A DNA stretch of 64,000 nt from Neelides folsomi (taxonomy: Eukaryota; Arthropoda; Collembola; Neelipleona; Neelidae), in the NCBI GenBank assembly GCA_034687125.1, contig JAQGBZ010000103.1:1-64000 (forward strand), in the 5' to 3' direction. Position 1 is the stretch's first letter, and every line of letters begins with the position of its first letter. A model generated the notes under the pieces. The model made no database searches, was not told where the DNA came from, and was given only the letters and a program-made list of their open reading frames with translations. Positions 10,392 to 22,000 of this stretch are shown here, piece after piece. The position numbers were made by a program, and so were the translations under genes.

Positions 10392-11750
10392 AACCACATC
10401 CCAAATTTTCCTGTGCTCCTCCATGGCTTATTTAAATCTATCTTTATCTTGAGTTATACTCTACAAGTTATTTAAGTTATAAGATATATAGTTTTTTCAT
10501 TATTTTCATTATATGAAAATTTTGCTATATTCATACACTAGTTTTGTACAAGATATGCAAATTTACATATGCTATGTTAGTGCATTAAGTTTATAAAAAA
10601 CTCCCATATTATGCAATTTGATGTATATGAATTTAAATTTTCATTGCTCAGCATGCCAATGGACAATTATATAACTTTTGTTATTATTTATTCAGTAAGT
10701 TTAGTCGGACCTTCACAGTGTATTTTATCAACATGGCATGGAAAATATATTGCGTTTCATATCTATCTGATATCATGAATATGGAAGCACTTCTCTCCAG
10801 ACGAGTTCTTTTCTGGAATATAAAAGGAGACGTGGTTTACATTTTTTGTTCCTTTACTTTACTTAAGTATGCAACGTTGCACCTGTACCTATTAGCTTGA
10901 GCTTCATCCCGGCTCGCCGGTATAGAAATTCACGCCCATTATATTCTTCTTTACTCATTTCAAGGTTAAAATCAACGTGGTTGAAAATTGGTCAACTTGA
11001 CTCATATTTTATGAATTATTTGAGTTTTTTACATTAACAACACCTTTGCCTCTTGTATAACATTGTTGCAAATTGGCTTAAATGGAGGAACATGCGTTTA
11101 CAATAATCTTCATAAGCCATGAGTCATGTTCTGATTTATCAAAACCACGGAATATCTCCATGATTTATACTCGAAATGGCACAAAAGCACAAAACTAAAT
11201 ATTATGTTTCATACTTATTATTCTATGAATTTTACCCTTTTTCCTGCAAAATATATATCCATTTTCCATATTGCCTCACATAAAATGTGTAGTGAGTTTG
11301 GCTTACAATAATTAAGTGAGCTAAAAGAGGTATTTGGGATATTTATGGTTTGGTTAGATATCAAAAGTTTTTAATGATTGAGATTAAGAGTTGAAGATAA
11401 GATGTAATTCTCCTATGTGTATTTTATATACGCAATAATTTTTAAATATCTGTAGCTTTTCTGATTGATAAGAAGGGTTATTTAATTATTAAAACTCACA
11501 TCCTCTTTTGCTATTGCGGTTTACAGAATTTATCCATGAATTCATTCTATGACATGTTCAACATTGGAAGAAAATTGTACACAAACCCATCTAATATACT
11601 AAATAAATAGAAGTGGATTAGGCAAATTAGGAAATATTGACAAAAACCATCATATATTTTTTACACGACTATTATGATGGGCTGACGCCGTATTAACATT
11701 AAGCATGCGAGGAATGCGAGTTAAATGATAAGATGTTATATATCGTTATT
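10392..11750. other. Spacer between divergent GST genes
   Basis: AT-rich, with no gene found. A 60-codon frame at 10718-10900 has no family likeness. The spacer presumably holds control elements for both GSTs, but none can be named from sequence alone. Confidence 0.45.
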
Positions 11751-11756
11751 CGCGGG

Positions 11757-11763
11757 TATAAAA
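11757..11763 (+). promoter_or_regulatory. TATA box and spliced leader exon of the plus-strand GST
   Basis: TATAAAA is followed about 31 bases on by a probable start near 11789. Two donor-like sites follow: ttccaag|gtaagc ending at about 11833 and catcaag|gtaaga ending at about 11908. Either could join the acceptor tag just before the ATG at 12214. A spliced 5' leader with alternative donors is inferred. Confidence 0.5.
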
Positions 11764-12213
11764 TATTCACCCATGTTGGAGTGCTTCGACTTTTCGAGCA
11801 GGTTGAAACTGAGGAGTTCCAAGGTAAGCTTGTTCTTTTCATTCCAGCTTCCATCGAAGAAACTTCTCCAAAATCTTCCCTTCTTCTTCAATCAAACGAG
11901 GCATCAAGGTAAGAATCCCTTATTCAATTAAAGGAATTCAATTCCAATTTATATTCAAACTTAAATCCTTTATCTTTACCCCGATATGGCTACGGTAAGG
12001 AAATGTACCGGCTTTACGGCTCGGAAATGCCGGTATGTGTCCCTTTAAAAATAGCACATTATCTATTGTACGGATGTAGTAAGCAGAAATAGAATAAGTT
12101 TGCAGTTTACAAGCAAGAACCAGTTTGCAAAACAAAATAATGAAGCTAATTTTCACTAATTTGAAATCACTGAATCGAATTTAAAATTTTAATTTACAAT
12201 TTTGACTAAATAG

Positions 12214-13064
12214 ATGAGCATGGACTTGTACTACATGCCCCTGAGTGCGCCATGTCGGGCGGTGATGCTTTGTGCAAAGGCCGTCGGTGTTCAACTGAAT
12301 CTCAAGTTGACCAATCTCTTGGCTGGAGAGCACATGACACCTGAATTCATCAAGGTGAAGAATCATATTTTATTCAATCAATTATTCAACCAAAAAAACA
12401 ATTATTAGCAATGAATTAGTGATTTGCAGATGAACCCTCAACATACGATTCCAACTCTTGTGGATGATGGGTTTATTTTAACCGAAAGTCGAGCTATGCT
12501 TGGTTACTTGGTGAATGCTTATGGCAAAGAAGACACTCTTGTGCCAAAATGCCCGAAAGCCAAGGCTATTGTTGACAACAGGATGCTCTTCGATATGGGA
12601 ACGCTCTACAAGCGTTTTGCTGAAGCTTATGTAAGTTTATCGTTTAAACATGAATAACTAATTGTAGTAGATATAAATATTGTAATACTCTGTATATATA
12701 GAGATTAATCAGTCCTTAATCATTAATGATTCGTGTTTTTATGTTACAGTACACAATCATCTTTTATAAGCAAAAGGCCGATCAAACCAAGATGAAAGCT
12801 CTTGAGGAAGCTTTAGGATGGACAAATGACATGTTGGAGAAAACGAAGTACTTCGCTGGAGACAAAATGACAATTGCGGATTACACCCTCGTGGCTTCTC
12901 TGTCAACTATTGAATGTGTGGGTCATGACTTGTCCGGGTTCCCTCATATTGTGAAATATATGGAGGCAGCGAAGGATGAAATGGCTGGATATGTCGAGTT
13001 GAACCAGCAGGGATGTGATCAGTTCGGAGAATTCGCCAAAGCTGCCCTTAAGGAACATGCTTGA
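12214..13064 (+). CDS. Glutathione S-transferase, delta class
   Basis: Predicted exons: 12214-12354, 12430-12630, 12750-13064; 218 aa. The N-terminus has [13 protein letters not shown], the delta-class active site, with catalytic Ser11. [13 protein letters not shown] and TESRAM bind glutathione, and [15 protein letters not shown] is the C-domain motif. It detoxifies electrophilic compounds by glutathione conjugation in the cytosol. The first intron falls after codon 47, exactly as in the neighbouring GST on the other strand; the second intron (after codon 114) does not match. AATAAA at 13214-13219, 150 bases past the stop, is a likely poly(A) signal. Length fits the family. Confidence 0.95.
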
Positions 13065-13213
13065 AAAACTCGACCGATTCTTTATTATTGCTCTACTTAA
13101 CTTTGAACTACTTCATACTTAAGTATGAAATATGTACATACATATGTACTATAATAACTAGTTTAAATAGCTATGCTTTTGAAATTCTGTCTCAAAAAGG
13201 TTGTTCACTCATG

Positions 13214-13219
13214 AATAAA
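13214..13219 (+). terminator. Poly(A) signal of the delta GST
   Basis: AATAAA lies 150 bases after the stop codon at 13064. Confidence 0.5.
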
Positions 13220-14113
13220 AATGGATTTCTCTGAATTGGACTTACATTCCAAAGAGTTCTGGGTATTATTTCTTTTAAAACATCATAATTAAAATAAGTA
13301 AAATACGAATATCTCTCATATTATGATTATAGCATAAATATCTATTATTATTATATTTTATAAAAATGTATACAAGCAATATTTAATAAAAATAAAAATA
13401 TATTACTTGAATATAATATACATAATTCTATTATTTAATGGCATTGAAATTCGATATTGAGTCACAGAAGTCACAAAGACACGCGTAAAATGTCCAAATA
13501 TTTAAATAGAATAGCAAAGCAAACTGATTATGAGTCTATGTAGATGGGCAGCGGTAGAAGAGAACTTTCAAGTTTTAAACTATTATTTATTTTTATAATC
13601 ATATATTAAATACTTAAGTGGCTTTAAAGCAACGGAAGGATGAAGTTGAAAAGGGGGATATATGCAACAATCGCTTGCCATCATAGAAAACTTTGCGTTG
13701 TTTCTCTTTGGGAGAGATAGGAGAAAGGCTCTTTGGTCAGGTTGTGTGACTTTAATGTCTGCCATCCTTTCAACTCGACCTCGCATCTTCTCCCTTGTCG
13801 GGATCGGCCGTCGCAGAGAGTTTTAGACAATCTGACGAAGAGAAACGAGTGGGAGGGGTCATTCATGTGAATGAATCTCTCAACTCATAAGAGGAATCTT
13901 CCCAGCTTTGTCATCTCCTTCAATTCGCCTGTACGAATTAAAACTCATTCAATAAATAAATAAATAAATATTTCTAATTGAAATTCTAATTTTCATTCAT
14001 TTATGTAGAAAAGTCTTGTAAACGTTGAGTAATTGAATTCATTCACTATTGATTGTATAGGACCATTTTTTAAAATCGATAATTAATTTGATCTTTAGGA
14101 ATAAAGACGAGAA
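13220..14113. other. Spacer and probable CCDC6 leader region
   Basis: AT-rich to about 13550, then richer in GC (13620-13930), as expected of a promoter or leader. A short (aaat)n run lies at 13951-13971. An acceptor (ctttag) at 14093-14098 suggests that the CCDC6 leader is spliced 15 bases before the ATG. Confidence 0.45.
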
Positions 14114-16370
14114 ATGGCGGATAGTGCGAGTGAAAGTGACTCGAGTTCGATTGATGGAGGACCGATCATGATGCCGCCGTCGCCTGTGACAAGGGAACAG
14201 CTACACAAGAGAAACGAGTCACTTCAACAGCAAAATCGGGTCCTCAAAGTTGAGCTTGAAACTTTTAAGCTTAGAGTTAAAGCGCTTCAGGAAGAAAATA
14301 GATGTTTGAGACAAGCATCTGTCAATATTGTGAGTTTTAGAAATCGTTAATGTTTTTAAATATTTTTTAATGTAAATGATACTATCGGTTTACAAACATT
14401 ATTGTTAAATGATTTTATTTTTAGCAAGCAAAAGCTGAACAGGAAGAAGAGTATATTTCCAACACACTGCTAAAGAAGATCCAAGCTTTGAAAAAAGAGA
14501 AAGAGACACTTGCCCATCATTATGAACAAGAAGAAGAATGTTTGACAAACGACTTGTCGAGAAAGTTAAATCAGGTTAGCAATCAATGTCCGAACTATAA
14601 ATTTTATTTCATTCTCTTCACAATCTTAATTTAAAAAGCGTTTCTAAAATCTTTTATAGTAGTAGAGTATAAATTACAACTTTTTTAAATTGTAGCTTCG
14701 TGCTGAGAAATGCAAACTCGAACAGACACTTGAACAAGAGCAAGAATGTTTAGTAAACAAATTGATGAGAAAGATTGAAAAGTTAGAGGCTGAAACAATG
14801 GCAAAACAAGCGAACCTCGAACAACTCCGAAGAGAAAAGGTCGAACTTGAAAATACCCTTGAACAAGAACAGGAAGCGTTAGTCAATCGTCTTTGGAAAC
14901 GGATGGATAAACTTGAAGCTGAAAAACGGTATATACGCCAGGGATAATATAATTAAATAATATAAATAAATTCAAAATTTCAATTATTTTAAAAGTTGGG
15001 TTTTAATGAGCGCTGATTATTCTTTATCTTTGTATTTAGGAGTCTTCAATCCAAAATTGACAACCCGGGTGGAGTTGGAAGCGTTCCAGGAAGTCAAGCC
15101 GAGTCTCCAATGACACCAATGACGCCACATGGTCGCGGAAGTCTCACTGCCTGTTTGGGCCATCCTCACGAAGATGGAGATAAGGATGGGAACGAAACAA
15201 GAAACCCCAGCATTATTAATTCTCGCCATCATCATCCCAACTCCGATGTGATTACCCTTAGTGGAAATATTCAGATTTTAAGAAATGAAGTTGATAGACT
15301 CAAGGCTCAGCTTAACAATGCACAACAGCAGCGTATGAAGAATATTTATATGAATATTTATACAAATTACATGTAAAAATCAATCAAAAATTATTAAATT
15401 AAATTTAAACTATATTAATTTAAAGATTCAGATAAAATGGCGCAATATGTGATGGAAGAGCGACAAATTCGCGATGAGAATCTTCGACTCCAAAGGAGAC
15501 TTCAACTTGAAGTTGAACGTCGTGAATCTCTCTGTCGCCATTTGTCCGAATCCGAATCGAGTCTTGAGATGGAAGATGAGCGACATTTCCATGAATCCTT
15601 AGTATCTGGGAATTTGTCTCTAGGGCAGTTGAGTGGAATGAATAATTCTGGAGTTCCCTCACTTCCAATTCGCCCTAGACCTGGTTCATCTCCTGGCCCC
15701 TTTCTACCTTCACCAGGTTCTGGTTCTCGCCCAATGAGTCCAGGAATGGGTAATAATTGTTCGTTCTATCCAAATGTTAACTTGATATCATTAAATCTTG
15801 TATTGGTCTAATAAACAATTTTTGATTTAGGGCTTCAATTATCATGCGGTAGTGCAAGTCGTGAAGTGATGAGTCCACCGAGTCCAGTTAGCAGGTGTCA
15901 TTTATGCAATGGTCACGGATGGATTGTTCCCGGAGCTTCTCATGGAAGTGGAGGACCTTTGGTCGTTACAACTTCGACTGGACCTTTTTCGCACCATTCG
16001 ACAGTTTCTTCCTCTCCGCCCATTCGGCATTCCAACAGCAAGGAAAGATTTGCTCGCCCCGCAGCTCCACCTCCAAGTAATTTCTATATTTTTTTATTTT
16101 ATAAATCTTCATTTTACATTAATCCTAAAAACTCATAATGCAAATTTAGATATATCACCATTATTCAAATGAGAATTCTAATATATTAAATATTCTAATT
16201 ATTTAAAATATTAATATTATTTTAATAATTTAGACGACCGAGGACAAGAACCGAGAACGCCCGGAGATTCAACAATGACGAGCCCTGCACCAAGTCCAGC
16301 TCCGCTCGAAGTTGTAATGAGCCCTGCAGCTGCTCCGTCTCCTTCACCAATGGATACTTCCAAGAACTAA
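14114..16370 (+). CDS. CCDC6: Coiled-coil domain-containing protein 6
   Basis: Predicted exons: 14114-14329, 14425-14574, 14696-14928, 15040-15332, 15432-15749, 15831-16076, 16234-16370; 530 aa against about 474 in human. The N-terminal half is coiled coil with repeated blocks ([20 protein letters not shown] and [20 protein letters not shown]), then [10 protein letters not shown] second coil has [13 protein letters not shown] and [20 protein letters not shown]. The phrase [20 protein letters not shown] is diagnostic. The C-terminus is Pro/Ser-rich. CCDC6 acts in DNA-damage signalling through 14-3-3 and phosphatase partners, and is a translocation partner of RET in human thyroid tumours. An odd short CHLCNGHGW stretch follows residue 400; whether it binds metal is unknown. 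Confidence 0.94.
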
Positions 16371-17390
16371 TCGATCCAGCATCAACAACTAGACTTCAAT
16401 TACTTATTATTACAATGCGATCAGTTACTGAATTCTTTTCTACATTTCTTTTACGAACCCAAATATGACCTTTGTATATCATGCTACTTCCTTTTTTGTT
16501 TATTTGTAAGTAATTCGTTCTTTAAATCTTAATTTTTTTGTAAATTATATAAAAATGATTTCAGTTTCAACAATAATATTTAGTTTAAAAGAAAAGTTAT
16601 TGTATCATTATGTCGGTTCTGTATATAATATTTATTTTTAGTTGATCGTTTAATCCTCTCCATGTACCATTCATTTTGGTGGATCAATAGAGCCAAATGA
16701 ATTATTACCTAATATTGTTCACTGACTTTGAGTAAGTACTATTAAGAATTCACTATTGATTTTCTGACTGAATTAACTCAATTTTATCATTCGCTCTTTC
16801 CTTTAATAGTGTAGTTAATTCCATCCTATGTATTTATTATTGTCATAATATCTAATATTGTATTAATTTAATCAAAATAGGCATGTTGTTAAAAAAATTC
16901 ATCATTCTCACTTCTTTAATTATAATGGTACTGCGTAATTTAGTTTCTATACTTTAATTTACCGTTACATAAATAATGTAAATATAATTGAAAAATCATC
17001 AAATGAGGATTAAATGAGGTGAAAATAAAAATGGAATAAAATGTTCATTCTAATCAGTGTGATCAAATTGGGAGTTCATCTCTGTAAAAATTACTTTTTG
17101 AAAAGTGTTAAACTAGCGATTGGTTTAATTAAAATTCTGTAAATTATTATTACATGTGTATTAAATTGAGACTTGTAATTTTTTCAAATTCTGACCTTTC
17201 ATTATTTTTAACTTTTAAATCATCAGAATCACTTTACACATATTAAGGTTTTTTTCATTTTATTTAATTATTCAAGTTTATTTAAATAAAATATCGGCCG
17301 CTAAAATATACTCAAACCTTTTGATATAAAATTTTTGGAAATGGGTAAAAGTTCATTATATTTAAAAAAGCATTTTCATTAATTTTTTTC
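16371..17390. other. CCDC6 3' side and spacer
   Basis: Strongly AT-rich with no ORF. It probably contains the CCDC6 3' untranslated region and then intergenic DNA up to the GC-richer PACS leader. Confidence 0.5.
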
Positions 17391-17394
17391 TCTC

Positions 17395-17761
17395 CGTTTT
17401 GGATTAAAATGCCGGGCACGGGCATTTAACCCATTGCGTCGTATCGTGTATCGTCCCATTGTGTTGATGGGGGATAGTTGAGATTTGGCTTGAGCTTGCG
17501 TAGAGCCATCAACTGCGTTTCGTGTATTACAAGATAGGCCCCAACCAGCAACCCTTCCCTCGCCCCCAAAACACAGAGGAGCTGGGAGAGAAAATCGAGA
17601 ATCTTTAAACCCAATGTCAGTTCTGTTTAGACGAAGTTGGGTGAAACATGAACAACACCTCTGCTGCATCCTCAATCACCTGAGATCTCTATTTACATAA
17701 TATTTAATTCCCATCAGCTAAATCCCTACCTCCACGGCCCAATCAACTTGGATCGAATAAG
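17395..17761 (+). promoter_or_regulatory. PACS: Probable PACS promoter and 5' leader exon
   Basis: This GC-richer island ends in a consensus donor (aataag|gtgagt, exon end 17761). The matching acceptor is ttttcag at 18970-18976, giving a leader intron of about 1.2 kb. The start site is not resolved. Confidence 0.5.
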
Positions 17762-19009
17762 GTGAGTCCGCAAGAGGGTTTTTAAATCGGTTGAAATAAA
17801 GCTTTTCGTTTAAGTTTCATGACTCATGAAGTTAAATTCGTAATTAAACTAATAAAACCGACTAGGGTTTGGGACTCTTGGATTTGGGATTTGTAAGGGA
17901 TTTAATTGCAGAGGGATTTGAGGGATAAAATATTGTGATTTTAGTTAATTGTGAAAGAGGAAATTACTTTTGTTGTGAGAATCAATCATCCGGAAAGGAA
18001 ATTAATTTAAAATCCTCGCGTGCCTGCTGACATTGGCATTTTGGATTAAAGTTAATCGTGGATTTATAAATAATGACTTTTTGTCCCAGTTAATAAAATT
18101 TAAAATTTAGTTAAAGTCATTCAATTTGAGAGCAAACTGTCTGGGTTGAAGTCATTTAAGTGTGTGTAGCTTTTTTATGGGATTTAAATAAAATGTTTGA
18201 TAAACATTTGATTTGACACGAGGCCAGAAATTGAACTCATTAATAAAATCCTCATAAAAGTATCAATATCTCAATTTCTCTCGATCTGAAATCGGTGTGA
18301 ACTAGTTGAAACAAAGTAAGAATAGAATTTTTGTCCTCATTATTTGAATTTATCAATTGAATGAGTTTGTGAGGAAAGTGGAGGAATTGAATTGAAAAAA
18401 ACTATTCCAATTATAATTTATAAAGTTCATTAGCCTAAATACAATTTTAAAACCCGTTCTAGGAAATATTAGAAAAGAGGAAGGTTGTTGGAAAGTTGAA
18501 TGGATACATTCTTCATGAGCCCTTTAATTTTGACCAAAAGTTTGAAAGGAAGTTTTTAAACTTTAAAAGACACTTTGAAGAGTCGCGAATGAAGTTGAAC
18601 GATGGGACAGAAGTTTTCTATTGCAATTCGCACACCCACATTCCTCTTTACCTCTACAAGGATCTGAGAAGGTGGGGAGTGCGAATTTGTAAAAGTTTTT
18701 TTTCTCTCCTCGGTTCATTCTTTGCCACGGTCGAGTTCATTTACATTTTTTCCACCCCCTTTTTATGAGCTTATTCGGGAGAGTGTTCAATTGTCATTGT
18801 CAGTGAATTTAATTTGAGCTTATTATTATTACAACCATTTTCCTGGTGGTCTCAAAAGGATTTACGATACAATTATGATCCTCTCCGTTTTATCACATTC
18901 CCTTTGCCAACTTAATTACGCGAATTTACCTTTTTTACCATTTCTAATCATAATTATTATTTTTCTTTCTTTTCAGCCTTCAGACGTTTTAAAGAATAAA
19001 AAAGATTGA

Positions 19010-19057
19010 ATGGGACAAGGGACGTCGATTGTCTTAAACGGCCAGGATTTCGGGTAA
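19010..19057 (+). promoter_or_regulatory. Upstream ORF in PACS leader
   Basis: A 15-codon ORF (MGQGTSIVLNGQDFG) starts at 19010 and stops at 19055-19057, four bases before the PACS ATG at 19062, in another frame. It lies in the same spliced leader exon (from 18977). It may damp PACS translation or feed reinitiation; this is inference. Confidence 0.5.
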
Positions 19058-19061
19058 AAAA

Positions 19062-22000
19062 ATGACGGAGAAGAGCAAGGGGCTCCCCGGGCATCATTCT
19101 AACATGAAGCCCGTCCCCATGAAGCTCTTCTCTTCTTGGGAAGTCGACCGGACACCGCCCAACTGCATCCCAAGGTATGGATTTTAAAATATCTGCATAA
19201 TTCATGAAATTCTTAAACCCATTAGGCACGTTAGTTAATATTTAGTAGTGGCACTGTGAGTTAATTGAGTCAGAGTGAGTCAGTTGAATAATTTCAAACT
19301 CAAGCAATTTAATATTTTATTATTCATACTTGAATGATACATCAGACAATCACTTCCTAGTTTAGTATGAGCATTTCTTGTTTACCAGAATCCAAAATCA
19401 ATATTTGACAAAAGATTCATATTTTAGATAAAATGTAAAATAAAGTACAAGTGTGTTATTAACTTAATAAAATTGGTTTAGGTAAGGAAGTATGAAAGTA
19501 CTGAGAATTGAGTGATAATTAAATGGAGATATGAGCTGCATTTTGAGATACTCATTTGATAGGAGAATATGTGCCATCTTATCTGGTTTAGTCTAGAGTG
19601 GAATCAAATCGTTGTTAAAGGATATGGTGCATTTATGCTGGAAAGCCCGACGCATCTAACTGGATTAAGTCAATGTATTATGAAGCGAGTTGTATGGTCT
19701 GATTCATGTGAGAGATTTAAACGAGTGAGGTCGAATGGAATGTGAACTAAATTAAATAGAATTATTTATTATGCAGTTAGCCATTGAGTAAGTAGTAGTG
19801 CATAAAGGTTGTTGATCTTCGGATAAATATTCTTTCAACTACGCTCCCTTCTTCTCATTAATCAATCAACCCAATAGCGACAGCCGGCCGATGAGGATTC
19901 CTTCCTTAACAGAAGATACGAACTATTGATCTCTCTTTTCCCTCCTCACATATAAACCCCTTCACATAATATTTATGATTCCGATGAAGTGAAGGAGGAA
20001 GTAGGAAGTGTGAGATATAAAAGCTCCCCTACTTCCAACAACCATCTCATTCTGTCCTGTGTTCAAATTTTATACAAGATTCAGTAGCCGAGAGGTACAA
20101 ACTTTTCCCAAAGTTGTTTTTACGAGATCAGAATTCGCAAAAGAGGTATACGTATAAGAATATTGCAAAAATGGATTATGGTTATTATGGCTATGGCCAG
20201 GAGCAGGCCAGGAGGAACTTTTTAGGTATTAAAGGAAAATTATGACTGAGATCCGCCAGACTTTCCGCCATTTGGAAAATCGAAATTTCAACTCCGCCTT
20301 CTCCTTTGAGCTCTAAGGATTCCTTCGGCCCTGATGCTATTAATGACTCTCAAAATGGTTAATGGGATGGTGTGGTTCATTAGCCTCTGGCTCTTTATGA
20401 GATCCTCATTTGCTCTTAGCTCGCTTGTCAGTAATTTTCCTACAATCCAACCTTCATTTATTGCTTCATCAGTCGAAGGAAATTATTTTATAGTTTCTTT
20501 ATATTCATTTAATCAATTTAATGTTTTAAAGATACAGTATGTTGCGGATCAATAATAAAACACCTTGATTAAAATAAAGCGATATTTATATTTTAACACT
20601 TATTGTATGTTTGTTGAAATTAAAAAGTTTGAATGAGTATGAACTCTGAAAGAATATAATTTACAACCGATATTGATAAATTGATAAATTGATTTAGGTA
20701 TGTGTACTTATAAGCCTATAATATAACTTGCCAAAGGTTAAGCTTTGTATGAAGATTCAAGATTTATATACGCGGAATTGAATTCTGTATGCGAATAGTT
20801 TGAAAGTACAAAATGCAAATTCATCTCCCTTTTAAGATCCAGAGATCCAAGTTGGATCCATTAAACCTTCAAATTTCCATTATCCTCCGCCAGCCAACCC
20901 AAGTATCTGTGCAGAAAAAAAATTGTTTTGTTCAGGGGGCTATTTCAAGTGGTTTGTAATTGTGCAAATTTTTCCCCTCCTCTTATAGCTGATGCACGTT
21001 TTTTGCATGTTGGGCTATATATTTACTATTGCCATTTCTTCCTTCTTCGAAGGAGCGAGACATGGGATGATTAGGATAGGAGAAGAATCTGCCCTTAGAG
21101 GGTCTCAAGCCCATTCCCATTCAAATTTAATTATATAGAGATCTCCATTATCCTAAACCCTCCCAGCCCGCCCCTTTCTATGCTAAGTTTATCGAACAAA
21201 TTGAATTCTTCATCCTTTTAGCCAAAATGAAATTAAGTTGACCGAATTGAATTACCATTTGCTATTATTATTATTTTAGACTTTTAATGTCAATCTTGAT
21301 GAAACTAACAAATTCAAAGAATAGACTTTTCATGTTATACTTCTTATTATTATTTCTTATACTTGCTTAAAGTATGATTGGAAATACTATAAGGATTAAT
21401 AATACAAATAAATTCAATGAGAGTAAATTATTTAAATGAAATTCAGTTTTAGCTATTAGAGAAATAATATAGTTTAATTTGAATTTATTATAAACTTGGA
21501 AAGATGGGGATTCCATTAATGGAGGTTAATATAGGAATTCACTACTATTTAAGGAATTTTGCGACTGAGGAAGGTAATCATGTTTTCTCTGAAGGAGCCA
21601 TGAAGAGAATTTAATAAATTCCTCTCTAGTTGTATTACTAACTTCTTTGCTTCACTGACTATGAGCACTAACTCTCTCTGCATTTGGGGAATTTTTGGCA
21701 TACATGTTGTTGCTTTTATTTTTTCTGTTCTATTATTTTGGCAAGAAAGACTACTGTGTCACATTGTTGTCTATTACGGTCTCTAACAGAATTTGTCATT
21801 TTTATTGAGAGGGGATAAAAATTGTGATTATTTATTTACTTTTACCTCGTTTTATTGTGAGTTGAATGTAATGGTAAACAAAGTTTTTATATCTTTTTAT
21901 CGGCTCGTTGATTTATCAATTTATATCAAAACATTGTGGGTTGGGCGGAAGAGCGATATAAATTTGTAATAATAGCACATTACATCAGGTGATTATTTAT

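Noticed and set aside
18496-18768. 90-codon frame on + between the PACS leader exon and first coding exon
   Set aside because: No ATG start for the full frame, no family likeness, and it lies in what is best read as an intron.
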